The translations under genes and the position numbers were made by a program. A DNA stretch of 64,000 nucleotides, taken from Paramecium octaurelia. Lineage: Eukaryota > Ciliophora > Oligohymenophorea > Peniculida > Parameciidae. Under the pieces are notes generated by a model. The model ran no database searches and was not told the origin of the DNA. It was given only the letters and a program-made list of their open reading frames with translations. The DNA lies in contig CAJJDP010000050.1 in the NCBI GenBank assembly GCA_905182995.1, positions 4,877 through 68,876 of the forward strand, in the 5' to 3' direction. Shown in pieces: positions 49,033 to 59,164 of this stretch; the first letter of the stretch is position 1; each line of letters starts with the position of its first letter.

Positions 49033-49416
49033 ATGAAATTAAGGGATAACAAATTAATTTGGATTGGAAATGTTATTTTCCTAACTGTATTATTATCCTA
49101 TGGAATAGGAGAATAAATAAGCAGTTTGAAATGTGGAAATAATTATAGTGAGATTTCTTTATGCAATTTTCAACTATTAGATCGGATAGATAAAATGAAG
49201 AAATGGATTTATACATATGTGTTTTTATTAATTTTCAAGAAGATTTTCAGGTTGGATAAGCTAATTTAAAGGCAGCAGGTATAAGATAATAGAATCTTAT
49301 AATAAAATATCATATATCCTATAAGGATGTAGTAAGAAATTATAAATTACAATTTATATCAAATAGAATTTATAAATAAATGGTTATCTTTAATATATAA
49401 CTTATTGAAATACTGA
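49033..49416 (+). CDS. small membrane/secreted hypothetical protein
   Basis: A 127-codon frame starting MKLRDNKLIWIGNVIFLTVL with a hydrophobic N-terminus. A Cys pair follows (KCGNNYSEISLC), then a second hydrophobic stretch (WIYTYVFLLIFKKIF) and a Gln/Ile-rich tail. GT...AG segments within could be introns, so the C-terminus is uncertain. Not recognised. Confidence 0.4.
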
Positions 49417-49634
49417 GAAATTCATACCTAGTAAACAAAGTTAAACAGTGAATAATAAAAATAATAATTGATATACATAATGCGATAGTATAATTGAATG
49501 AAGTGCTAACTTTAACATGAGGTTTGATATGAAAACTAATAGGCGCATTCAACATCTTCTATTTTGATTCAAATATATTGGAATAATATAAAACTAATAA
49601 AAACGGATTTGTTATTATATATTTTATATTCATA

Positions 49635-50896
49635 ATGAAGTTTTCTATTGTACTTACATTCCTACTAATTCTTGGGAGCTAAGCTGCTGATTTTGATTAG
49701 TAGGTAGAGGAGTTACAGAACTCCAACTTTGGTTAAACAATATTACAAACCATTTTGATGGAATTGCAAACCGGCGATCCTGTAGTCTCTAATCTAATAG
49801 ATATGGTTTAAGGTTTAGAAACCACCCTTGAGAATGAATAAGAAAGAGATGATAAAAGGATAGCTAGAATTACATAAAATTGTGACATTGATATAAATAC
49901 TTTAAAAGATCAAATTAATTAGAATACTGTCAATTCTTTAACCCTTAAGAGTGAATTGGACAGCTTGAATCCTTAAAAAGTGTCAGCAGTAGCTAGTCTA
50001 GAAAGAAAAAATAATGAAATTAATGATCTTAAAGCAGAGCTCAATTATTAAACTCATAAAAGAGAGACTGAAACCATTACTTATTAAGTTATATTAGATA
50101 ATTTGGAATAAGCATTGTTTGGTGTTAATCAAGTTAAAGGATATTTCAATAGTTATTTAGACGTACTTGTCAAAAATAGAAAAAGATTTGACAAACCTGA
50201 ACCTTCATTCTTGTAAGAAACATACAGCTTCAAATATGATTAATCTGAAGTTGATGACGCAGAGGATTAAGGCTAATAATTTACATCATTCACTTAAGTA
50301 GCCGCTAAAGTCAATAAATTGAAGCATCATGTTAATTAAAAATTTATTCTAGGTACATTTAGAAGGATACAGAGCTATGCTTGAAATGATGAGTCGTTTA
50401 GCTGCCAAAGCATAAGATGAACCATCTTAAGCAGAAGTTTTGACTAGAAAAGTCTTATCAATCTTAAAATAAATTGAGAATTATATTTAATCCGAAAGAA
50501 TTAGAGAAGATTAAGCAGAAGCACTCAGATCTGGCAATTTTGAATTACTCTAAACCCTATTGTCTGATTAATTGGTCTAAGCTAGCCAAGATAGAACATA
50601 TATGGAAGGTTATTTAAAAATATTACTGTAGGACTTGTCGAATCATTATCAACTAGAATTTAATAAGCATCAAACGAAAAGTTTGAAGTTGATTCAAAGA
50701 TTGTTGTCAAAACTCGAGAATTGGATAATAGAGAAACAGATTGCAGGCTTAAGAAAAATGAATATGATACTGACACAGCCAACAGGTATAATATTAAACA
50801 ACTTTTAGAATTAAACAAAAGAGGGTTGTAGCAGTTGCAGTTGATCTAATCTCCTCAAAGTTAGGACAACTTAAGAGAAAATTGCTTGCTAATTGA
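49635..50896 (+). CDS. trichocyst matrix protein
   Basis: Trichocyst matrix proteins are processed precursors that crystallise in Paramecium's dischargeable secretory granules. Signal peptide MKFSIVLTFLLILGSQA. Then the family start QQVEELQNSNFGQTILQTIL and MELQTGDPV. Alternating helical segments follow (NEINDLKAELNYQTHKRETE; HLEGYRAMLEMMSRLAAKAQ; QLVQASQDRTYMEGLVESLS). The end is KQKRVVAVAVDLISSKLGQL. About 400 residues. Introns of 22, 23 and 23 nt keep the frame. The start and spacing match the multigene TMP family. Confidence 0.88.
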
Positions 50897-51842
50897 ATTA
50901 ATTATGATAGCAATTAATAACAGATAAATTATAATTTCTTTTTTTTTATTTTTGAGTAATAGTTTATGGAATATTTTTAAAAAAGATCAATTCACTTTTA
51001 GACAGCTTGTTATACTTGCTCAAATTAAGGATCTAAATCAATTTTTGGCTCTGCAAGTCTATGAGTTAAAAAGGATGAAAGGAAATTTATACTTCCCCAG
51101 TTTTGGTATTTTGAATTTAATACAAAAGACTTTTAAAGGTTAAGAGGATGTCATGAATTTAATTAAATTAATTTCTATTAAAATTCGGTCAACTATAAAA
51201 ACACCTAACTTCTAATTCAGAATCTTAAGAAAATTTAAAAAAGATGGAATTTTTTATATAATATTTATAGATTAATGTTTAAACTGATTGAAAGAATTTA
51301 TCCTAGTTATTTAGAGTAAAAAATTATCAATAAGTCTATCAAAATAACTGGGTTTATGATTTCTTTTCTATCTAATAGTTAATTTAAGCAATCATTTAAT
51401 AATTAAATCCTGAATTCAACTTCATTTCAGTTAAGATCAAATGGGTATTCCCTTTAAAATCTGAGCAACTACATTTTGGTATATTTTATCTATCTATCAA
51501 ATGATACCATCATAATGTAAATTGTAATAACAATTGCATTTTTATGTCAGATTTTTCCGCTGCGAATTGATACATTTTTATATTTTTTGCTTACTTAATG
51601 ACGGTTAATAATAAAATATTTGATGATTACAAATTATATAATATTAATTTTCCTAAATTTAGAATCTCAACATTTTTTAAAACATTTCTTTTAAGAAAAT
51701 TTTATTAAACATAAAACAATTACAAAATGTTAATTATAATAAAGCAATATTCTAACTATTAATATTTTGAGATCTATTGAACTATTTGAATAAACATTTT
51801 ATCTGAAAAATGATAAAAATATTTCAAAATATTTAATAAAAA
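50897..51842. other. spacer with possible decayed gene
   Basis: About 950 bases. A frame from 50955 is protein-like but lacks an ATG (NSLWNIFKKDQFTFRQLVIL, later VYELKRMKGNLYFPSFGILN). A second frame from ATG 51275 to TGA 51599 gives 108 codons (MFKLIERIYPSYLEQKIINK; IIMQIVITIAFLCQIFPLRI). They could be parts of one membrane-protein gene or relic; joining them is not justified on sequence alone. Confidence 0.3.
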
Positions 51843-52934
51843 ATGAGATAATAAACTAGTTCTTTAATTCAATTACTTTGCAAGTGTCTCAAGTTTTAAA
51901 AAACTAAATCTTAAAATTATGAATAGATTAAGAATCCCATTGAAATCCCACAATAAACTGAAAGATCTAAAGTAATGTTTTTATTTGATAAGGGGAGAAA
52001 AACTCTAGTAATTGATTTGGATGAAACACTAGTTCACAGTTCTTTTGAGCCAATGAAAATTAATGATTTAATTGTAGAAGTAAGTTTAAAACTAATCAGG
52101 TTACTATGAACGATTAAAAATATAAAATTTATGTTAACATCAGACCAGGTGCTCATGATTTTATTGAAGAAGCCTCTAAATATTTTGAGCTAATCGTTTT
52201 CACAGCTAGTATTAGTGAATATGCAAATTCTGTTATTGATTTTTTGGATCCTCATGGCTTAGTCGATTTGAGATTGTTTAGAGAAAATTGCACAGTTTAC
52301 AAAGACATTCTTGTTAAGGATCTTTCTTTGTTAAAAAGAAACCTAGATTCAGTGATTTTAATAGATGTATCATAAATTTTAGAAATTAGAACTCGGTTAA
52401 CTCTTTTATGTTTTAACCAATGAATGCTGTGCACATTTTAAACTATTTTGAAGATAAAACAGATTAGGAATTAACGCTTTTGATTCCTTTTTTAAAGCTT
52501 ATATCACAAGTACCAAATTAACTTAATCCTAGTTTCAAGATGTTAGGCCTGTACATGAATGGCTATTTAAGTACGCTCACTTTGATAAATTTGAATATGT
52601 TGATGTAATGGGGATAAAATAGCTATTCTACGATTTTCCAACAAGTTCTGATAGTTAAAGAGATAAACTACTAAGTCCAGCTGATACTCCGAAATTGGAA
52701 GAACATAAAATACTAGTAAAATAAGGCATTAAGGCTAAAATTGCAGAAAAATAAAAATCAGAAGATATCAACGATGAATTAAATGACAAATAAAATGAGT
52801 CAATGTCAGAGGATAGATGCACAGAGACACCTAATAAAATTGGGGGAAATGAGGATGAAATAATGAGAGATAATTTAAATATTAATTCGCCCAACGCAGC
52901 TGGTAAATAAATATTATTTCCATAACTTAAATGA
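51843..52934 (+). CDS. SCP/Dullard-type HAD phosphatase (NIF/FCP1 domain)
   Basis: Mg-dependent serine/threonine phosphatase of the FCP1/SCP superfamily, related to small CTD phosphatases. The catalytic DxDxT motif is in TLVIDLDETLVHSSFE. Then YVNIRPGAHDFIEEASKYFE, the Thr-containing ELIVFTASISEYANSVIDFL, and SVILIDNSVNSFMFQPMNAV, which supplies the conserved Asp-Asn. The C-terminal tail (~100 residues) is acidic and disordered. Introns: 52080-52099 (20 nt), 52367-52389 (23 nt) and 52510-52532 (23 nt). All three fall inside the conserved domain and are needed for alignment. Confidence 0.92.
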
Positions 52935-53115
52935 AGATTGATATATATTTACAATTAATATAAAAAATCTATAATATTAACAAAGTTTAGAATCTAAAAA
53001 TGAAACAAAAAATAGATTTATAAATTAAAAAATATTGTTGTATAGATTTTATTTAAAGAAAAATAGTGTTTAAAATATTAATGGATAAATGGTATGCATA
53101 ATATTATATATAAAC

Positions 53116-54834
53116 TCATTATATATCTTATTTTTAATGCAATTAGCAGGAACAGTTTTGGCAGTTACATTCTCCACCAGTCTTACATTTACATTGTTCA
53201 ACACATTATTTATCTGTGCATTAACAATCATTACACTTACAATTTGTACACTTGCATTATCCACCTGTCTTACATTTACATTGTTCAACACATTATTTAT
53301 CTGTGCATTAACAATCATTACACTTACAATTTGTACACTTGCATTATCCACCTGTCTTGCATTTACATTGTTCAACACATTATTTATCTGTGCATTAACA
53401 ATCATTACACTTACAATTTGTACACTTGCATTATCCACCTGTCTTACATTTACATTGTTCAACACATTATTTATCTGTGCATTAACAATCATTACACTTA
53501 CAATTTGTACACTTGCATTATCCACCTGTCTTACATTTACATTGTTCAACACATTATTTATCTGTGCATTAACAATCATTACACTTACAATTTGTACACT
53601 TGCATTATCCACCTGTCTTACATTTACATTGTTCAACACATTATTTATCTGTGCATTAACAATCATTACACTTACAATTTGTACACTTGCATTATCCACC
53701 TGTCTTACATTTACATTGTTCAACACATTATTTATCTGTGCATTAACAATCATTACACTTACAATTTGTACACTTGCATTATCCACCTGTCTTACATTTA
53801 CATTGTTCAACACATTATTTATCTGTGCATTAACAATCATTACACTTACAATTTGTACACTTGCATTATCCACCTGTCTTACATTTACATTGTTCAACAC
53901 ATTATTTATCTGTGCATTAACAATCATTACACTTACAATTTGTACACTTGCATTATCCACCTGTCTTACATTTACATTGTTCAACACATTATTTATCTGT
54001 GCATTAACAATCATTACACTTACAATTTGTACACTTGCATTATCCACCTGTCTTACATTTACATTGTTCAACACATTATTTATCTGTGCATTAACAATCA
54101 TTACACTTACAATTTGTACACTTGCATTATCCACCTGTCTTACATTTACATTGTTCAACACATTATTTATCTGTGCATTAACAATCATTACACTTACAAT
54201 TTGTACACTTGCATTATCCACCTGTCTTACATTTACATTGTTCAACACATTATTTATCTGTGCATTAACAATCATTACACTTACAATTTGTACACTTGCA
54301 TTATCCACCTGTCTTACATTTACATTGTTCAACACATTATTTATCTGTGCATTAACAATCATTACACTTACAATTTGTACACTTGCATTATCCACCTGTC
54401 TTGCATTTACATTGTTCAACACATTATTTATCTGTGCATTAACAATCATTACACTTACAATTTGTGCACTTGCATTATCCACCTGTCTTACATTTACATT
54501 GTTCAACACATTATTTATCTGTGTATTAACAATCATTACACTTACAATTTGTACACTTGCATTATCCACCTGTCTTGCATTTGCATTGTTCAACACATTA
54601 TGTATCTGTGCATTAACAGTTACTGCACTTACAATTTGTGCACTTGCATTATCCACCTGTCTTGCATTTACATTGTTAAACACATTATGTATCTGTGCAT
54701 TAGCAATCATTACACTTACAATTTGTACACTTACATTATCCACCTGTCTTACATTTACATTGTTCAACACATTATTTATCTGTGCATTTACAGTCTTATT
54801 ACCCTTCTTAAGAATCTATATTTTACTAATTCAT
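53116..54834 (-). CDS. giant tandem-repeat metallothionein-like protein (572 aa, 171 Cys)
   Basis: Read with TAA/TAG as Gln, the minus strand is one uninterrupted frame from ATG 54834 (MNQQNIDSQEGQQDCKC) to TGA 53116-53118. It has a 25-residue N-terminal part, 18 units of exactly 29 residues and a 25-residue C-terminal part (ECNCQNCSCQLHQKQDIQ at the end). Each full unit has nine cysteines in the pattern CKC-x5-CKC-x2-C-K-C-x2-C-x-C-x4-C-x3. Every Cys but one per unit is in a C-x-C pair; there are no aromatic residues in the units. CKC-x5-C-x-C is the signature I associate with the copper-type (7b) metallothioneins of Tetrahymena. A metal-storage or detoxification role is inferred. A TA-rich run lies ~95 nt upstream. 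Long frames on the opposite strand exist only because the period is a multiple of three. Confidence 0.88.
53173..54800. repeat. 87-nt tandem array, about 19 units in perfect register
   Basis: The landmark ccacctgtct recurs every 87 bases from 53261 to 54740 (18 copies). A diverged copy (ctccaccagt) sits at 53173, one period earlier. There are no indels at all. Internal units are identical or nearly so. Substitutions cluster in the units nearest 54450-54760 (the protein's N-terminal end) and in the last one. The array is entirely inside the metallothionein-like gene. Confidence 0.97.
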
Positions 54835-55656
54835 TTTTTATTATTGCATCTTCAACAACAATTATTTCAATTTTTAAACCAATTATTCATTTATGAATCT
54901 CAAATTTTTAATGAATCACCACTTAGTTTATATATATATATATTTACCCTATTAAATTAATTTTATTTCAGTTGTATATTAAATCATTTGATAATATTAC
55001 AATCAAACTATATCTAAACTTTATTAATTTTTATATCCTTTCCTCTATGTAATACTCTATTTCTTAATAATTATTAAATAATTTTTAATCAAAATTATTG
55101 TTGCTTCAATTTCAATAGTATGTACTATTATTTCATAATGTATTTAAAATCAACTGTTCTTATTAATAATCCAAAGTGCCCTGTCATTACTAGTGAGATG
55201 TCTATTTTATTTTTACAAATATTATTTTTCTATTACTTATTCAAATCATTTCTATTTTAATATATTTTCAAACATTTCATTCTTTACCTTCAAATAAGAT
55301 CTCTTTTCTCTAAATGACTTAATTCACCAAAATGTTACTTAAAATATTAGAAATTAATTATATAAATATATTATATGAATAATACAAATAAAAAATTTTA
55401 TATGCTAAATTTATACATTGTCTTCAGAAACAATAGGATGCCAATTTGTGATTAAGTTATATTCAATCATCATTGAAATTCACTATATTTGTTATATATA
55501 TTATTTTCAATTGTCTATATAGAAAATTCTTATTTAAAGAAAATAAAGTATTTTGAAAATTTTATCAGCAAATACTGATCGTCTATCATAAAATATTAAG
55601 ATTGAAATTAAACAATTAAATATTTTTGATATCATTGAATTAACTTTTACTGAAAG
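54835..55656. other. AT-rich spacer, upstream of the repeat gene
   Basis: About 820 bases with no credible frame. A run of alternating T and A lies at about 54929-54944, roughly 95 nt upstream of the metallothionein-like ATG. It may belong to its promoter, but no defined metal-response element was recognised. Confidence 0.45.
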
Positions 55657-56395
55657 ATGGAATATTTATTTTTAATTCAATTTGATTTCTCGCCCTTTAA
55701 TTATAAAGAATCAGATTCAACAGAGATTTCAAAGTATTTTAGTGAGATAATTAAGCATAGCTTGAGGGTAAAATTTACTTAAATAAATCATCATTTCACA
55801 ATAACCTTTTTATGAATAATTGGAAAATATAATGGATTAATATCTTTAGAAAGGTTTCTTTATTTGAAATAACAAAAATCAATAATTTGACATATTAATG
55901 GTTTATTTATTTAATTAGATCACATCATTTTAATAATTTCTTAAATATTCTCAATTAATGCTTTCAAAATTTATTATAAAAATCAGAAAACTAAAATAAA
56001 ATTCATTTATTTTTCTAGCAAGTTCATTAAGCAAAAACTCATAATCAGCTGTTTTAAAATAATTCCGTTTTTTGCTCTTAGCTTATATTGCTTGATAACA
56101 CAAATAATAAGGAAAGGATTCAACTATTGCACTTCTAAATTCAAATTCAATTTTATTTGTCGATATTGGCTCTTTTTCAAAAAAAATGTTGCAAATATTA
56201 GAGACAAAATTTGTTTCTATTATGGAAGAAGAACCTAGCAAAAAATTTTTATTTAATTGTAAATGTTTATATAATTATTATTATTTATTTTTAATGTCTA
56301 AAAAAAGAATTGATTTTATTTCATTAAATAAAGAGAAAATTAACAAAGCTAAGAATTATGTATCTATTGGTTAAATCCAATTAAAAATTGATTAA
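55657..56395 (+). pseudogene. possible decayed gene, two coding-like fragments
   Basis: A short fragment begins MEYLFLIQFDFSPFNYKESD at 55657 and fades after ~40 residues. A second fragment near 56125-56395 reads TIALLNSNSILFVDIGSFSK, then MLQILETKFVSIMEEEPSKK and DFISLNKEKINKAKNYVSIG. The stretch between has TGAs in all frames and no suitable intron pair. The texture suggests a real ancestral protein, perhaps longin-like, but this is weak. Confidence 0.25.
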
Positions 56396-56423
56396 TGTAT
56401 TATTGTATATTGTATATGTAAAT

Positions 56424-56857
56424 TCAAGCTCTGTTTGGATAAAGGAACACTCTAAGGGTTGATCCAATAGCTCTTGGAGGAAGATTTCTACCAAAACGAG
56501 CAGTAACAACTCCATTGCTTCCATGTGATTTACTAATTCGTCCCCAAATTGCCTGAATGAAATTAATAAATACTCTGAATTTGGTGTTATTCTTTAATGA
56601 ATGGGCTTTGTAAATGTATGCAACTCTTTTTCCCCAATAGAATCTACTTGAAGCAACATCATTGACATGTTCAATTTTGAGTAATGCTTGGTTTTCATTC
56701 TATTAAACTTTCGATCTTCTAAAACCTGTAAATACAGCCTTAACCCATAATCTAATTTAAATGCTAAATTTTACCTAACTGGAGCTTTTTTATTTGTTGT
56801 TTTAACCTTTTTGACAGTCTTTGTTGCTCCCTTCTATTATTCAACCTATCCCTTCAT
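56424..56857 (-). CDS. RPL35A: 60S ribosomal protein eL33 (L35a)
   Basis: Large-subunit ribosomal protein. A Lys-rich start (MKGQVEQQKGATKTVKKVKT) leads to VRLWVKAVFTGFRRSKVQQN, then QALLKIEHVNDVASSRFYWG and KRVAYIYKA. The conserved end is AIWGRISKSHGSNGVVTARF, NLPPRAIGSTLRVFLYPNRA. Intron 1 is 56752-56774 (23 nt). Intron 2 is 56553-56573 (21 nt); it is a multiple of three with no in-frame TGA, so only comparison with the family (NTKFR joined to AIWGR) shows that it is removed. About 128 residues spliced. Confidence 0.95.
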
Positions 56858-57467
56858 TAATTAAAATCTTTGTTATTTTTTTATTTAAAAATTAAAACAA
56901 TCATTCTCATTAATATATTATGGACATGATTATTTTACATCCCAACCTTAGCTTCCTATATAATATTTGCTTCTCATTCTATTCTCACCGCTTTTTTAGT
57001 GTTTTTTATGGTTTTTTACTAAAATACAACAATTTAATTATTTTGGGTTTTACAAATAAAATATTATAACAATTAGAGTATTGATCATTTGGCATAAAAA
57101 TGATATTAATTTATGATGCTATCCCAAATATTTTTTGAAAAATGAAATTGAAAAATTCTAAGTCTTTTAACCGTAAAGTAAATTTGCTATTTGTTTTAAA
57201 ACTATTTTTACAATAGGCAAAAATTTAGATTTTTCAAAATCTAATGAATAGCATTGCATTTTAACTAATTTTGTTGTGAATCTTTGAACATGATAATTTG
57301 TATCAATTTTCAATAATGTAAAAAAAATAATGTCTCTTTCAAAGTTGCTATTCATTAGGTTAAATTCAGAATATTTAATCTAGTAGCATTTTAATAAATT
57401 AATTGTTATTTGTAGAAAGAGAGTTTACATATTCAACGATATAATTATTTTTTAATTAATATTTTAT
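56858..57467. other. spacer with an open frame running into eL33
   Basis: About 610 bases. On the minus strand the frame from ATG 57355 (MNSNFERDIIFFTLLKIDTN, then FTTKLVKMQCYSLDFEKSKF) meets no TGA and continues in phase with the eL33 ATG. Only its first ~63 codons look protein-like. It may be a relic or chance; a functional N-terminal extension of eL33 is unlikely. Confidence 0.3.
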
Positions 57468-58649
57468 ATGAGAAGAAATGCAGATTTAGATTATGTTGTG
57501 AGAAATCCTATAATATAAGCAATCAATGTTGTTTTAACTACTAAAAAGAGTTCAAAATTTGGCATCATATCGTGTGCAGCTGGACTTTTGTTGAGTTTTT
57601 GTTGTTATCTTAAATTTAAAAGAAAACAAAAAAAAATTACTACATTATAGGATAAAATCAAGTTATAATCTCCTTTAAATAAAAATCTTTTGATTCTGTT
57701 AGATGAGTCTTGGAGAGATGGAAAATATGATGAATTTACTTATTTACTACCATAATATAAATAGTATGGGAAAATGACAGTATTTAAAAATATTTTTCTT
57801 TATGTATAAATGGATTCGAATATGCAATTAGGAAATCTAAACTTTAGTGTTAATTCGAATAATTTAGATCAAATTATAAGAAAAAAAGTTCAAAGAACAG
57901 ATTTATCTTAAGCACTAACTCCAAAATTAACTTAATTTGTTTCTGAAAATATTCATATTGATTTTATAAGAAAATCAAATATGATCTCATCTGCTTTTCT
58001 TAAAGATTTTGATGAAAACTAAATATATTCAGGGCTAATTTCTGAGTTAAGGAAATATCCCAAATAAAAACTATTAATTTTTGAATATTTAAGCTAAAAA
58101 ATTATAGGTACAAATACTTTATTTGATGGAAATTAAATATCTTGGGAATATCCCACTCCCTTTTCAGTCAGCAAAGGTAATTAATTATGCATGAAATGCA
58201 CTGCAATAATGCTTGACGATGAAGTTAGAGTAACAAATGTAAAGGCAATTGCAAGTGATTTTGTTAGATTAAAATATTTTTTAGAAGCAAACATAATGGC
58301 AAAACTTAGAATACTAAAAACTAAAATCAATTTAACAAAAGTCTCTATGGCCATCTTTGGATTGTTAACTATCTATTAAGTTGGAAAGTATATATTGAAT
58401 TAACTTGAGCCATATATGCTTAAAAAAGAATATCCTGGATTGGATTAAATAAAATCAAAATTTAATTTTGCATATTGTGATTAAGGTACTAGATGTATAC
58501 ATTGCAAAAGTAGACCTGCAAGCTTCATTTTTATACCTTGCTACCATTTATAATGTTGTAAATAGTGCTTTGATGAATGTAATCAAATTGAATGTAAGAC
58601 CTGTAAAATAACCATTTATTGTGGTATATCAGTATTTGTGTGTAAATGA
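57468..58649 (+). CDS. MUL1-like membrane RING E3 ubiquitin ligase
   Basis: 393 residues in one exon. Membrane segment near residue 40 (FGIISCAAGLLLSFCCYL). A middle domain ~residues 110-290 fits the position of the BAM/GIDE domain (KLLIFEYLSQKIIGTNTLFD; SWEYPTPFSVSKGNQLCMKC). Second hydrophobic segment (KVSMAIFGLLTIYQVGKYI). C-terminal RING: RCIHCKSRPASFIFIPCYHL, QCCKQCFDECNQIECKTCK. This gives C-x2-C...C-x-H-x2-C-x2-C...C-x2-C. TM-GIDE-TM-RING is the layout of MUL1, an E3 of the mitochondrial or peroxisomal outer membrane. Substrates unknown. Confidence 0.85.
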
Positions 58650-58674
58650 GTATTTTTTAGTATTAATTGAAATT

Positions 58675-58681
58675 AAAAAAA
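58675..58681 (-). terminator. RNA polymerase III T-run for tRNA-Sec
   Basis: Seven consecutive T on the minus strand, five bases beyond the tRNA 3' end; a standard Pol III stop. Confidence 0.8.
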
Positions 58682-58686
58682 TTATT

Positions 58687-58774
58687 CGCTCCAGAGGCCG
58701 AATCGAACAGCTGTGCCTCTCGGCACCTTCAGGGTTTGAAGCCCTGACGAGGCACCAGCCCCACTCACCAGAGC
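58687..58774 (-). tRNA. tRNA-Sec: selenocysteine tRNA (anticodon TCA)
   Basis: 88 nt on the minus strand. Anticodon loop CTTCAAA within CAGGG/CCCTG stem, as in other eukaryotic tRNA-Sec. Other diagnostic features are present. The acceptor stem is 9 bp (GCTCTGGTG with CTCTGGAGC, one U-U mismatch). The D stem is 6 bp with a 4-nt loop (TGGGGC-TGGT-GCCTCG). The long variable arm is GTGCC-GAGA-GGCAC. The T stem is 4 bp (GCTG-TTCGATT-CGGC). The discriminator base is G. The 9/4 acceptor/T pairing separates it from ordinary Ser tRNAs. It delivers selenocysteine at UGA codons with a SECIS element. Confidence 0.95.
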
Positions 58775-58796
58775 AATTATTTAAACAAATTAATTC

Positions 58797-58803
58797 ATTT
58801 ATA
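58797..58803 (-). promoter_or_regulatory. TATA-like box upstream of tRNA-Sec
   Basis: TATAAAT on the minus strand, about 23-29 nt before the tRNA 5' end. Eukaryotic tRNA-Sec genes are known to use an upstream TATA near -30. AT-richness makes the match weak alone, but the spacing is right. Confidence 0.45.
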
Positions 58804-58828
58804 ATTTAATATTTTTATTAAAATATTT

Positions 58829-59150
58829 ATGGGATTTGGATAAATACAGAAGCAGCCTTTAAACTAACTTATTTAAATAACATCTGATCATCCAGATGCT
58901 AAATTCACTTACTTTTCTGACATTGTATTTTAGACTGAGCAAATTGGTATATTATTTAATTAATTCAGAAATTATGATTGACAAAGTTGTTAAGGAGGAT
59001 GATAAATTTATTTATTTTCTTGATATGAAACATCTTTGTTAAAATAATCAGAGAATTTTGAATAATTTTAGTGTTCTAAAGAGTCAATATTAAACAATTG
59101 TATGTTTGCTAATATATGAATAAAATTAATATAGTATAGTATTTCCATGA
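58829..59150 (+). CDS. small hypothetical protein
   Basis: About 98 residues. Starts MGFGQIQKQPLNQLIQITSD. A 22-nt intron at 58947-58968 links TEQI to the second exon (MIDKVVKEDDKFIYFLDMKH), and the end is LLIYEQNQYSIVFP. Not recognised. Its start lies just upstream of the tRNA-Sec on the opposite strand, sharing a ~55-nt spacer. Confidence 0.6.
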
Positions 59151-59164
59151 ATATAATAAAAAAC

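Noticed and set aside
53173-54800. CRISPR-like or satellite interpretation of the tandem array
   Set aside because: There are no unique spacers; units abut directly and preserve a coding frame with beginning and end domains.
53070-54960. Three long standard-code ORFs of 566-623 residues over the repeat array, on both strands
   Set aside because: They arise because an 87-nt period is a multiple of three and has no stop in several frames. Their products are hydrophobic or low-complexity repeats without start or tail logic. The ciliate-code minus frame has a proper start, tail, stop and a functional Cys pattern.
58621-58809. 62-residue plus-strand ORF
   Set aside because: It overlaps the end of the RING ligase and runs through the tRNA-Sec; not a protein gene.
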